Positions 9,174 to 18,980 of a stretch of 41,478 nucleotides of DNA are shown piece by piece. The notes beneath the pieces are model-generated. The model had not been told where the DNA came from. It saw only the letters and a list, made by a program, of their open reading frames with translations, and searched no databases. The stretch's first letter is position 1, and each line of letters starts with the position of its first letter. Both the position numbers and the translations under genes were made by a program. Source of the DNA: Paracoccaceae bacterium (lineage in GTDB: Bacteria; Pseudomonadota; Alphaproteobacteria; Rhodobacterales; Rhodobacteraceae); contig QOQI01000007.1 of NCBI GenBank assembly GCA_003332035.1, positions 1 through 41,478 of the forward strand, written 5' to 3'.

Positions 9174-9623
9174 TCAAATTGGACCCTGTAAAACCTCTTC
9201 GCTCAATAAAACGTTAGCTTCTACCTGACCAACACCTGGCAAAGTCATTATCCTTCTTCGGAGAACTCTTTCAAAGTCAGCAATATCACGCGAGACAACT
9301 CTTAGTCGATAATCATAAAGACCTAATACATGTTCAATTGATTGCACCTCAGGAATCGCAGAGGCAGCACGTTCAAAGTCTTCCAAACTTATGACTCCCT
9401 TTGTCGCCAATTTAATACCGAGAAATACCTTTACACCGAAACCAAGTAATTCTTGGTTCAGAAGCAATCGCTTCCCTTTTATTATACCAATGCTCTCTAG
9501 CCGTTTTATTCTTCTCCAGATAACTGGCTGGGAAGTCGATAAGGAATTAGCTAGAGCTGAAGTGGTTAATTTTGGCTCAAGAGAGAGCTTTTTTAAAATT
9601 TTTGTATCCAGTAGGCTGAGCAT
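9174..9623 (-). CDS. Lrp/AsnC family regulator (second of a tandem pair)
   Basis: The 149-residue protein has the AsnC helix-turn-helix at about residues 18-48 (LTTSALANSLSTSQPVIWRR, then IKRLESIGII) and a C-terminal RAM ligand/oligomer domain (PEVQSIEHVLGLYDYRLRVV). Such proteins form dimers to octamers and sense amino acids. Only 1 bp separates its start codon from the stop of the other Lrp gene, so the two are surely co-transcribed and may form mixed oligomers. Its recognition helix differs clearly from that of its neighbour. Confidence 0.92.
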   Translation of the reverse strand: MLSLLDTKILKKLSLEPKLTTSALANSLSTSQPVIWRRIKRLESIGIIKGKRLLLNQELLGFGVKVFLGIKLATKGVISLEDFERAASAIPEVQSIEHVLGLYDYRLRVVSRDIADFERVLRRRIMTLPGVGQVEANVLLSEEVLQGPI

Positions 9624-9624
9624 C

Positions 9625-10080
9625 TTAAATTGGTAATCTCCTATCCATTTTAATCGTTGATATGTGCATTAAAGCCTCAATATCCGATATATGGGGAAGA
9701 ACTAAAATAAAGTCTCTGTAGACCTGTTGGTAATGCTCCATATCTCTAGCCACCACAGATAACCGTACATCAACCATGCCTAAAAACGTTTGTATTTCCA
9801 AAACTTCTTTTATTTTTCGAGCCTCCCTTAGAAAATCATTAAAAGCAGATGGCTCAGTTTTATCTAAAGTAACTCTTAGCGATACTTGAACCTCAAAACC
9901 AAGAGCGCTCCAGTCTAAAACTAGTTCATGCCCTAAGACATAGCCACTTTCTTGCAAAGTAGCTAATCGACGGGAAACAACCGAGGGAGTCGTCGCTGCC
10001 TCCTCAGCGAGTTTAGCTACCGAGCTCTCAGGATCATTCTGAAGATAACGTAATATACGTTTATCTAAGTCATCTAACAT
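9625..10080 (-). CDS. Lrp/AsnC family regulator (first of a tandem pair)
   Basis: The 151-residue protein starts MLDDLDKRILRYLQNDPESS, the usual Lrp start, so the ATG at 10080 is preferred to an in-frame ATG at 10101. The helix-turn-helix includes SVAKLAEEAATTPSVVSRRL and the RAM domain includes KEVLEIQTFLGMVDVRLSVV. It is first in the operon with the second Lrp gene and the aminotransferase, and divergent from ilvC. A perfect 24-bp palindrome lies between it and ilvC, suggesting autoregulation and possibly control of ilvC. The ribosome-binding site is a weak purine run. Confidence 0.92.
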   Translation of the reverse strand: MLDDLDKRILRYLQNDPESSVAKLAEEAATTPSVVSRRLATLQESGYVLGHELVLDWSALGFEVQVSLRVTLDKTEPSAFNDFLREARKIKEVLEIQTFLGMVDVRLSVVARDMEHYQQVYRDFILVLPHISDIEALMHISTIKMDRRLPI

Positions 10081-10101
10081 ATTTTTTCTTTTTTTTAACA
10101 T

Positions 10102-10125
10102 ATAATAGAATAAAATTTCTATTAT
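10102..10125. promoter_or_regulatory. 24-bp palindrome, candidate Lrp-type operator
   Basis: Arms ATAATAGAA (10102-10110) and TTCTATTAT (10117-10125) are perfect inverted repeats around the 6-nt spacer TAAAAT. The core TAG-N10-CTA resembles the TAG...CTA ends of Lrp-family sites. It lies 21 bp upstream of the first Lrp gene and 80 bp upstream of ilvC. The assignment is inferred from symmetry and position. Confidence 0.5.
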
Positions 10126-10172
10126 TTTATGTTTTTTGTCAATATTAGAACATTTAATTCCAAGTTTAGTAA

Positions 10173-11228
<1,056 letters not shown>

Positions 11229-11245
11229 GTCCACCCGTTAAAAAG

Positions 11246-11280
11246 ATTATCGGTCAACACTTAGTTGACCGATAATTTCA
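11246..11280 (+). terminator. Intrinsic terminator after ilvC
   Basis: A perfect 13-bp stem (ATTATCGGTCAAC at 11246-11258, GTTGACCGATAAT at 11264-11276) has a 5-nt loop (ACTTA). The T-run after it is short, so efficiency is uncertain, but the stem is strong and lies 17 bp after the ilvC stop. Confidence 0.75.
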
Positions 11281-11337
11281 AATGGGAACAAACACTTTTA
11301 TTAATCATATAAAAAATATTTAGCGAAACGAGGTTTT

Positions 11338-12255
11338 TTGGAAAATTCCATTCATACAAGGCATTGGATAATGATATCCACGTTGGGTATTGTATGGGGT
11401 TCGACCTTTCTATTTATAGAATTAGCTCTTCAAGGAATAACTCCCCTTTGGCTAACTTCGGCAAGAATTGTCTTTGCAACCGCTATAACTTCCATAATTT
11501 GGCTCATTCGTGGCGGCAAGCTTTTTTTGACTAAGGAAACAGCTTGGCTAAGATTAGGAATTATAGGTATCATCAGCACGGCACTCCCTTTCCAACTTAT
11601 CAGCTGGGGCCAACAATATGTAACGTCTAGCTTTGCAGGTTTGGCAATGGCTAGCATGCCCTTGTTTGTATTGCCTCTTGCCTATTTTTTTAACACTAAC
11701 GAAGCTCTGGATAGGAGTAAGTTTATAGGTTTAGTAATAGGATTTTTAGGCATAGTTATTCTTTTCTCTCCTAATTTTACTCTAGGAAGTGACACATCTA
11801 TTTTTATAATACTTGGTAAATTAGCGTGTATTCTGGCAGCTTTTTGCTACGCAAGTAATTCTATTCTGATGCGTAAGCTACCAAATATAGACCCCGTGGG
11901 TTTGGCAGCCGTATCTCTTTTAATTGGATCTGTATGGGTAGTCACATGGGCAGTCGCCATTGAAGGACCTCCTCCGACAATTAGTACAGATACATTATTA
12001 ATTTTAATTCTACTTGGATTGTTCCCAACAGCCATGGCAAATTTTATAAGGGTTGTATTGATACGCGAAGCTGGCCCAGTTTTTTTAGGAATAACAAATT
12101 ATATCGTTCCACTTTGGGCAGCTATGGTTGGAGCATTAATTTTAAAGGAAACATTACCTATCGAATTTTATATGGCTGCTGCGATAACAATAGCAGGCAT
12201 CTATATAAGTCAAATGAAAGCATTGGCCGCGTTAATTAGATCATTTAAGCGATAA
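11338..12255 (+). CDS. EamA/DMT-superfamily transporter
   Basis: The 305-residue membrane protein has about ten hydrophobic helices in two EamA repeats; repeat 1 opens with LGIVWGSTFLFIELALQGI and repeat 2 with LGKLACILAAFCYASNSILM. Members export or import metabolites such as amino acids; the substrate is unknown. The start is TTG at 11338 with ACGAGG about 6 nt upstream; the next ATG (11371) lacks a good site. It follows ilvC, but a terminator lies between them. Its 3' end overlaps the convergent glmM by 11 bp. Confidence 0.82.
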   Translation: MENSIHTRHWIMISTLGIVWGSTFLFIELALQGITPLWLTSARIVFATAITSIIWLIRGGKLFLTKETAWLRLGIIGIISTALPFQLISWGQQYVTSSFAGLAMASMPLFVLPLAYFFNTNEALDRSKFIGLVIGFLGIVILFSPNFTLGSDTSIFIILGKLACILAAFCYASNSILMRKLPNIDPVGLAAVSLLIGSVWVVTWAVAIEGPPPTISTDTLLILILLGLFPTAMANFIRVVLIREAGPVFLGITNYIVPLWAAMVGALILKETLPIEFYMAAAITIAGIYISQMKALAALIRSFKR

Positions 12256-13582
12256 TTTCAGCGACTACGCTATCAACGGCTTTAGTCATTTTTTCTTCAT
12301 CTTCAGACTCTGCCATTACTCTAATTAAAGGCTCAGTACCTGATTTTCGGATCAGCAATCTCCCATTATTTTGAAGTTTTAACTCCGCTGCCTTTATAGC
12401 TTTTACGACATTAGGCTTTGATAGAGGGTCGGATCCTGCCTTATAAGATGCATTTTTTAATAACTGTGGAACAGGCTCAAATATTCGAGCGAGATCTTTG
12501 GAGCCACGCTCTGATCGAATAATTTCCGCCAAAAATTGCAACCCTGCGATGAGACCATCACCAGTTGTGGAAAAATCACTCAGAATTATATGACCCGACT
12601 GCTCGCCACCAAGATTAAATCCAGATTTACGCATATGTTCAACAACATACCTGTCACCAACTTGGGTCCTTTCCATTGAAATTCCACGTTGCTTTAAAAA
12701 ACGTTCTAATCCCAAATTCGACATTACGGTCGTTGCTATTCCGCTTCCAGTCAATAATCCATCTTCAAACCATCTGGAGGCGATAACACCCATAATTTGA
12801 TCGCCATCAGCAATGTTCCCTTCAGAATCGATTAAGATAATTCTATCAGCATCTCCATCAAGACAAATCCCTACATCAGCGCCGTGAGAGACTACGGCCT
12901 CAGCCGCTATTTGTGGATTTGTAGATCCACAGTTTTTATTAATATTTAAGCCATTTGGGTTTACACCAACAGGAATAACATCTGCCCCGAGCTCCCATAA
13001 AACCTCTGGTGCCGCACGATAACCTGCCCCATTTGCACAGTCGATGACTACTTTCATACCATCTAGTCTCATTCCACTAGGAAAACTTGATTTTACTCTC
13101 TCGACATAACGGAATAATCCATCTTCAATACGTTTCGCCCGGCCTATATCAGTAAGTCCAACGTTTCTTAAATCTTTTCCAATTAGTTCTTCTATGTTTT
13201 GCTCTGCCTCATCAGATAATTTAAAACCATCAGGGCCAAAAAATTTTATTCCATTATCTTCGTGCGGATTATGACTTGCTGAAATCATGATACCTAAATC
13301 TGCACGCATAGATGGCGTTAATATACCAACTGCTGGAGTGGGAACTGGACCTAGAAGCAAGACGTTCATGCCCATTGAAGTCAATCCTGCAGTTAAAGCA
13401 TTTTCAAACATATAACCTGAAAGCCTAGTATCTTTCCCAATGACTACACGATTTACTTTTTTTGTATTATTTTTAAAGTATTGCCCAGCGGCCATACCTA
13501 TTTTGAGGGCACTTTCAGCAGTCATTGGAAACTCATTTGCACGCCCGCGAATACCATCAGTTCCAAAATATTTTTTCTGCAC
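12245..13582 (-). CDS. glmM: Phosphoglucosamine mutase
   Basis: GlmM converts glucosamine-6-phosphate to glucosamine-1-phosphate for UDP-GlcNAc, peptidoglycan and lipopolysaccharide. The 445-residue protein starts MQKKYFGTDGIRGRANEFPM. The phosphoserine is Ser103 in ISASHNPHEDNGIKFFG, the Mg2+ loop is DGDADR, and the sugar-phosphate region RKSGTEPLIRVMAE is near the end. A GTG at 13582 with GGAG 6 nt before it is preferred to the in-frame TTG at 13594, which lacks a site. The start lies 1 bp after the folP stop, so the two are coupled. Confidence 0.97.
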   Translation of the reverse strand: MQKKYFGTDGIRGRANEFPMTAESALKIGMAAGQYFKNNTKKVNRVVIGKDTRLSGYMFENALTAGLTSMGMNVLLLGPVPTPAVGILTPSMRADLGIMISASHNPHEDNGIKFFGPDGFKLSDEAEQNIEELIGKDLRNVGLTDIGRAKRIEDGLFRYVERVKSSFPSGMRLDGMKVVIDCANGAGYRAAPEVLWELGADVIPVGVNPNGLNINKNCGSTNPQIAAEAVVSHGADVGICLDGDADRIILIDSEGNIADGDQIMGVIASRWFEDGLLTGSGIATTVMSNLGLERFLKQRGISMERTQVGDRYVVEHMRKSGFNLGGEQSGHIILSDFSTTGDGLIAGLQFLAEIIRSERGSKDLARIFEPVPQLLKNASYKAGSDPLSKPNVVKAIKAAELKLQNNGRLLIRKSGTEPLIRVMAESEDEEKMTKAVDSVVAEIIA

Positions 13583-13583
13583 A

Positions 13584-14597
13584 CTACTCTCCAAAATTTA
13601 CAGCCACCCAAAGATCAAAAGCTTGTTTAGTTTCTGCAACATCATGCACTCTAAATAGCTGAACACCCTGTGCAAGTGCGCTAATAGCAATTGAGATAGA
13701 GCCATGTACGCGATCACTTGGGTTTTTTACTTTCGCTACGTTACTAATAATACTTTTTCTTGATACACCAAGAAGTAGTGGAACACCAAGACCATGAAAA
13801 AGTGAAATGTTTTTGATCAGCGCGAGATTGTGTGCTAAATTTTTGCCAAAGCCTATACCTACATCGGCTATGATATGATCTCGAGATATACCAGCCTGAA
13901 CCAGTGTCGAAATTTGGGACTCCAGAAAATCAAACACTTCGATCAAAATATTTTCATAGTTAGGGTTATTTTGCATATTTTCTGGCAAACCCCGCATATG
14001 CATAACACAAATAGGCAATTTGTGTTTTGAACAATAGGGAAGAAGATCAGGATCAAAAGTAAAGCCCGAAACATCATTTACCATAGAAGCACCAGCCATA
14101 TGAGCAGTAGATGCTACTTTCGACTTACGTGTATCAACAGAAATAGGAATTCTTGAATTAACAGAAATCATATTAATAACCGGTTCAACTCGTTTTATTT
14201 CTTCCGAAATTGGTATGGTCAAGGCGCCTGGTCGAGTACTTTCACCGCCAACATCAATAATATCTGCGCCGTTGTCCTCCATAAATTTAGCCTGCTTTAA
14301 AGCAGCATCTAATTCGATATGATTCCCACCATCGGAAAAACTATCTGGCGTGACATTTAATATTCCCATTAATTTTGGAAAACCGAACTCTAGTCCCAAA
14401 ATATCAGATCTTTTTTTCAACCATCTTTTTTTCCACCAATTAGGAACATCATTTATTGGAATTAAACTTGTTTTATGACCATTTTTAATTTCTTCAGCTT
14501 CACTAATCCAATAATTTGTTTCCGCAAATAAAATACTATTTTCAGATCTCGGTGATCCTGTTCTAACAATCGGTCTAAAATAGGAGGTCATAGTCAT
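13584..14597 (-). CDS. folP: Dihydropteroate synthase
   Basis: FolP joins p-aminobenzoate to dihydropterin pyrophosphate to give dihydropteroate, the target of sulfonamides. The TIM-barrel core begins near residue 75 with GILNVTPDSFSDGG (pterin loop). DVGGESTRPGA (loop 2), SVDTRKSKVA, MVNDVSG, PICVMHMRG and LGVSRKS follow in the normal order. At 337 residues it has an N-terminal extension of about 70 residues, which I recall in Rhodobacterales homologues. No clear Shine-Dalgarno is seen before the ATG at 14597. It is the middle gene of folB-folP-glmM. Confidence 0.96.
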   Translation of the reverse strand: MTMTSYFRPIVRTGSPRSENSILFAETNYWISEAEEIKNGHKTSLIPINDVPNWWKKRWLKKRSDILGLEFGFPKLMGILNVTPDSFSDGGNHIELDAALKQAKFMEDNGADIIDVGGESTRPGALTIPISEEIKRVEPVINMISVNSRIPISVDTRKSKVASTAHMAGASMVNDVSGFTFDPDLLPYCSKHKLPICVMHMRGLPENMQNNPNYENILIEVFDFLESQISTLVQAGISRDHIIADVGIGFGKNLAHNLALIKNISLFHGLGVPLLLGVSRKSIISNVAKVKNPSDRVHGSISIAISALAQGVQLFRVHDVAETKQAFDLWVAVNFGE

Positions 14598-14631
14598 GAT
14601 CGTGATTTGATGAAGTTATTCGAGACTGCTT

Positions 14632-15549
14632 TTACCCTAATGGTACAGTTTCTATTTTTATAGAACAATTATTATTTGGCATTTCTCCGATCATCGTCAA
14701 ATATTGAGCACCAAATTCATTTGCTAACCACTCGGAAAGAGGTAAAATGTTTTGCAAGTCAAAGTTTGGAAGGTTTTTTGCATCAAGCAGCATTTTTGCT
14801 GGGGCCCAAACTGAAATCTGACCATTTTTAACGGCCCAATCTAATTCAGTTTTTGTTTCAACAACTACACATCTTTTGTCAAATGCCGCCAGTCTCCATG
14901 CGTTTTGCTCAATTGCCAACAAATCAATTCGTCGCTGAACTTGATGTTGAACTACTTTCGAATAATTTTCAGAAGGCAGCCCAACACAGAAAATGGCCGA
15001 CTGACCTAAACTTTCCAACTCATCAATACAGTTTTTTAATTGAACGGATTCAAAGGCATTATTAGACAGAAAAAAGATTTTTGGACACTCAAACTGAAAG
15101 TCTTCCTTTGTAACAGATCTCGCTTTTGTTGCTTCATTAAAACGAACGATTTCAACACCCAAGGCGCCTGGACCCCTGTCTAGTTTCTCAATACGAACAA
15201 AAACCCGTATAGCTTGCGGTTCAGTTAAAATCCTATCGGCAATTCTCTCTGCCAATGTTTCAAGTAAATTTAATCTTTCAACATTTAACTCAATCGTAAT
15301 GGCTTCTGTAACCTTATCGTAAGATAAGATGCGATCCACGTCGTCTTCAATTGTGTACTGAAATGGCTTTACCTCAACTACAATATTGAAGCACACTCTT
15401 TGTTTGCTTCCCCGTTCAGATTGAAAAGCGCCAATCTCAACGTCAACAATATGATCTCTTAGTGAAATTCGATCATGAACTGAGCCTGTTTCACTAGCCT
15501 CTGAACGCTCTTTCGGATGAGCAAATGCCAGATGTATTTCGTTACTCAT
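14632..15549 (-). CDS. folB: Dihydroneopterin aldolase with C-terminal extension
   Basis: Residues 25-135 match FolB, which cleaves dihydroneopterin to 6-hydroxymethyl-dihydropterin and glycolaldehyde. The segment DHIVDVEIGAFQSERGSKQR is the usual start of the fold, LSYDKVTEAI holds the conserved Tyr region, LNLLETLAERIAD is the central helix and RIEKLDRGPGALGVEI holds the catalytic Lys. FolB is normally about 120 residues; this protein is 305. The remaining 155 residues contain NGQISVWAPAKMLLDA and WLANEFGAQYLTMIG, which recall the C-terminal part of amino-acid-kinase folds. I recall the same long form in roseobacters. It is upstream of folP. Confidence 0.88.
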   Translation of the reverse strand: MSNEIHLAFAHPKERSEASETGSVHDRISLRDHIVDVEIGAFQSERGSKQRVCFNIVVEVKPFQYTIEDDVDRILSYDKVTEAITIELNVERLNLLETLAERIADRILTEPQAIRVFVRIEKLDRGPGALGVEIVRFNEATKARSVTKEDFQFECPKIFFLSNNAFESVQLKNCIDELESLGQSAIFCVGLPSENYSKVVQHQVQRRIDLLAIEQNAWRLAAFDKRCVVVETKTELDWAVKNGQISVWAPAKMLLDAKNLPNFDLQNILPLSEWLANEFGAQYLTMIGEMPNNNCSIKIETVPLG

Positions 15550-15642
15550 ACAGTCACCAATTATTCACTATGCCCACTAAATAAGAAATTTTTACTAATT
15601 AATAGGACAACGACGTCTTTGCGAAGTTATTCTACGTCAAAA

Positions 15643-16278
15643 TTAACGCTGAGATACCTGCATTGGCTGTTTGTAAAAGATATGACGACCAAATTTTGCA
15701 ACTCTCTCAAATTTTTTAGACCACTTTGGATTGACATAATTTGAATGATAGTGGGTCGACCCTTTTGTCAGTTTTCTATCATGGGTTGTCAGCAATATCT
15801 TTGCTATTTTTAGTGCCATTTCATAAGGTTTGCGCTCATGTACGCTCTCTAGCTTTCCGTCACAGGTATAAGTGAACTGGCAAGCAAATCGTCGTCCGGT
15901 ACCTTGATTAATAACCTTGCAGATCGAACTTGGATATCTTCTGTCTTCGACACGATTCAGAATAACTTCTCCAACAGCTAACTGACCTATAATAGGTTCC
16001 CCTCGAGCCTCAAAATATAAAGCTTCCGCAAGACAGGACATTTGCTTATCCCTCTTAGGAACAGGGAGTGACAGTAATTTTGAAGAAGTCCAATCTGACG
16101 GGCGCCTTACTTTTGTCAAACCAAATAGATGAGCAACTTCCCATGGCTCTAAACTGCTAATATTTTTTTGCTCAAATTTTTCAAGCTGATCAATAACGTT
16201 TTTTTGCTTATCGGCAACTGACACCTGCGGAAAAAGAACTATACACACAAATGTTATGGTTTTTATCCAGATTAACAA
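15643..16278 (-). CDS. Cell wall hydrolase, SleB type
   Basis: The 211-residue protein has an N-terminal hydrophobic segment (residues 3-18) ending near VSVAD, consistent with a signal peptide. The C-terminal half is a SleB hydrolase domain: LAEALYFEARGEPIIGQLAV with the catalytic Glu, then VILNRVEDRRYPSSICKV, QFTYTCDG and GSTHYHSNYVNPKW. These are lytic-transglycosylase-like enzymes acting on peptidoglycan, here outside spore formation, probably in wall turnover. The start is TTG at 16278 with AAGGTA about 9 nt before it; no in-frame ATG lies before the signal segment. Confidence 0.88.
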   Translation of the reverse strand: MLIWIKTITFVCIVLFPQVSVADKQKNVIDQLEKFEQKNISSLEPWEVAHLFGLTKVRRPSDWTSSKLLSLPVPKRDKQMSCLAEALYFEARGEPIIGQLAVGEVILNRVEDRRYPSSICKVINQGTGRRFACQFTYTCDGKLESVHERKPYEMALKIAKILLTTHDRKLTKGSTHYHSNYVNPKWSKKFERVAKFGRHIFYKQPMQVSQR

Positions 16279-16364
16279 TTTTAAATACCTTATGTTGCGC
16301 TCTAAGTATCTAGCTTGGCAATATGTTGTGCTATTTTTTGCATATCGAGGAGTCTATAACCGGT

Positions 16365-18914
16365 TTATTTCGAAGGATCAATACGGTCTTTAATTGCCAA
16401 TTGAGCAGCAGCCAGCTTAGCAACTGGAACTCTAAAAGGAGAGCAGGAAACGTAATCCATCCCAATTTTTCTACAAAAATCTATAGACTCAGGACTTCCA
16501 CCATGTTCACCACAAATGGAGAGAACAATATCACTCTTAACGCCTCTAGCTCTTGTTACGCCCATTTTCAACAACTCGCCCACTCCATCTATGTCCAGGG
16601 TATGAAAAGGATCCTCTGGGAAAACGCCCTGTTGAACATAGTCAGACATAAACCGACCCGCATCATCTCGGGACAATCCATATGTCATCTGTGTCAAATC
16701 ATTAGTTCCAAAGCTCAAAAATGCAGAATCTAAGGCTATATCGTCTGCACGCAACGCGGCTCTGGGTGTCTCAACCATTATTCCCAGCCGATAATCGAAG
16801 TCGATTGCTGTTTCTGCCCGTACCATTGAAGCCACTGCATCAATTCGCGCTCTAACCAATTCTACTTCCCGCTTTGCTGACACTAGAGGTATCATTATTT
16901 CTGGAACCACGGGAGTACCATTTCTGCTAGCTTCAACAGTTGCTTCAAAAATTGCCCGTGCTTGCATTTCATAAATTTCCGGAACTGTTACACCGACGCG
17001 AACACCACGCATGCCAAGCATGGGATTATATTCAGCTAATGTTTCCACCCTACTCACAACTCGCGAAAGTGGTAGATCTAAAGCCTCAGCCAGATCATGC
17101 ATCCCTTCTCGATCATTTGGCAAAAACTCATGTAAAGGTGGATCAAATAGCCGGATACAAACAGGAAGCCCTTGCATCAGTGTAAAAAGCTCAAGAAAAT
17201 CTGACCTTTGCATGGGCAGCAACCTTTTCAATACCGCCCTGCGCTCATCTCTATTATCAGCAAAAATCATTTCTCTCATTAAAGTTAGGCGATCATCCTC
17301 AAAAAACATATGCTCTGTTCGGCAAAGCCCAATACCATGCGCATTAAAATTCTGAGCAGTCCTCGCCTCGCTTGGAGTATCAGCATTTGCCCTAACTTTT
17401 ATGTCACCAGCCTCTTCAGCCCAGTCCAACATCAACTTAAGCGAGTCGTCTAATGCAGCTTCGATCATTTTTGGTGTTCCACCTAAGACATGCCCAAGTG
17501 TTCCATCTATTGTTATCAAATCTCCCTCTTGAAAGGAACGCCCATCAGAAATCGAGAAAGCCTTATTATTTGAATTAAAGTTGATTTCAGAAACACCAAC
17601 AACGCACGGAAGCCCAATACCACGACCAATAACTGCAGCATGGCTCGTTGTTCCACCTCTTTCAGTCAATACACCTGCCGCAGCATGCATACCGCGTATA
17701 TCTTCTGGACTTGTTTCTCGACGGACTAAGATACACGCTTCGCCGCGAGCAGCACAAGCTTGGGCTTCAGAGGCAGAAAACACTACAGTTCCAGTTGCAG
17801 CACCCGGGCTTGCAGCAACTCCTCGAGCAAGAATATCTCTTTCAGCGTTTGGATCAATTTGTCGATGTAGCAGTTCACCAACAGCACGTGGATCCACTCT
17901 CACAAGAGCTTCTTCTCTGCTAATAATCTTATCTTTTGCTAAACTTACAGCAATTGAAACTGCAGCCCTAGGTCTTCGCATAACGCGGATTCCATCCAAA
18001 ATATGTAATTGTCCATTTTCAATTGTAAATTCAATCTGCATTTCCTCGCGCAATTTTTTGCGCATTAATTCAGCCTTCTTAATAAGATCTTTGAATATAA
18101 TGGGTTCTTCCGTCTCCAGCGATGGCCCTCTAGTATCGCGAGTTAAAAATAATGTGCCTAGCTTGTCCGATAATGAGTCGCGTCCCTGGCTTTGCCTGAG
18201 ATATCTTCCTGTTATTTGATATTGCCCAGTATCACTATTGACCAACTGCAATACACCTGATCCACTTTCACCATCACCAACTCCAAATACCATTTTCTGG
18301 ATAATTAATCCCAGGCCGGCATCAGCTGGAGCTCCTTTTGCCTCTCTTAGGAGCCGGGCAGAAGTACCTTCCCATGCCCGAGCCATCGATCGAAGAACCT
18401 CCGATAGCTGATGTTCGATAGATTGAGGAAAACTCTCATCCACTTCTTGTTCATAAGCTGCTAGAGCAGCGCTTGCGGAATTTCTATTTGCCTCTGTTAT
18501 ATGATCAAATATATCTGGATCCAAACGTGCAACGCTTACTGAATAAGCCTGAATGAACCTAAAATACAATTCAGATGCTGCTTTCTCACCAATATATTTT
18601 TTTAAATGCGAACAGCGCTCTTCGTTCATGCCAATGTTTAGTACAGCTCCAGGTCCACCCCAATCACTACTCTCAGATGAAGGTCGAACACATAAGATAT
18701 CTGTTGGCGCAAAATTAGATAGTATATCATTTAAATTTGGCATCTTACCGAAAGCTATTTCTTTGATTACATCAAAAGAAAGAGCCACAGTCTTAGGCAC
18801 TGGTAAATCTAATCTAACCAGTCTTTGTAGACACTTTGCTCGGCCACCGTGAGTAGGGGTAGATATCTTAGCCGTTGACGTTATTAAGTGATAGTTTTCA
18901 AAATTTCGCTGCAC
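16365..18914 (-). CDS. PPDK-like PEP-binding protein with altered ATP-grasp site
   Basis: The 849-residue protein has the pyruvate phosphate dikinase layout: a nucleotide-binding N-domain (1-320), a swivelling phosphohistidine domain with His425 in GGTTSHAAVIGRG, and a PEP/pyruvate TIM barrel with Cys801 in CGEHGGSPES. The phospho-His and barrel regions look intact. In the N-domain, positions I recall as the Clostridium symbiosum ATP-grasp residues Lys22, Asp321 and Gln335 align with Arg25, Gln293 and Asp307, while Arg92 and Glu323 are kept (Arg77, Glu295). It may therefore not work as ordinary ATP-dependent PPDK. The GTG at 18914 with AAGGAG is preferred to a TTG at 18962, which lacks a site. 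It follows glyS by 66 bp. Confidence 0.85.
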   Translation of the reverse strand: MQRNFENYHLITSTAKISTPTHGGRAKCLQRLVRLDLPVPKTVALSFDVIKEIAFGKMPNLNDILSNFAPTDILCVRPSSESSDWGGPGAVLNIGMNEERCSHLKKYIGEKAASELYFRFIQAYSVSVARLDPDIFDHITEANRNSASAALAAYEQEVDESFPQSIEHQLSEVLRSMARAWEGTSARLLREAKGAPADAGLGLIIQKMVFGVGDGESGSGVLQLVNSDTGQYQITGRYLRQSQGRDSLSDKLGTLFLTRDTRGPSLETEEPIIFKDLIKKAELMRKKLREEMQIEFTIENGQLHILDGIRVMRRPRAAVSIAVSLAKDKIISREEALVRVDPRAVGELLHRQIDPNAERDILARGVAASPGAATGTVVFSASEAQACAARGEACILVRRETSPEDIRGMHAAAGVLTERGGTTSHAAVIGRGIGLPCVVGVSEINFNSNNKAFSISDGRSFQEGDLITIDGTLGHVLGGTPKMIEAALDDSLKLMLDWAEEAGDIKVRANADTPSEARTAQNFNAHGIGLCRTEHMFFEDDRLTLMREMIFADNRDERRAVLKRLLPMQRSDFLELFTLMQGLPVCIRLFDPPLHEFLPNDREGMHDLAEALDLPLSRVVSRVETLAEYNPMLGMRGVRVGVTVPEIYEMQARAIFEATVEASRNGTPVVPEIMIPLVSAKREVELVRARIDAVASMVRAETAIDFDYRLGIMVETPRAALRADDIALDSAFLSFGTNDLTQMTYGLSRDDAGRFMSDYVQQGVFPEDPFHTLDIDGVGELLKMGVTRARGVKSDIVLSICGEHGGSPESIDFCRKIGMDYVSCSPFRVPVAKLAAAQLAIKDRIDPSK

Positions 18915-18980
18915 TGCGGCACTCTCCTTGGCCTGATACCGTAAATGCTTTTTTTTGTTCAAGCAAGAAAATTGAAAATT

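Noticed and set aside
17581..18219. 212-codon plus-strand open frame inside the PEP-binding protein gene
   Set aside because: It is antisense to a well-supported gene, has a Ser/Pro/Ala-biased composition and no recognisable domain.
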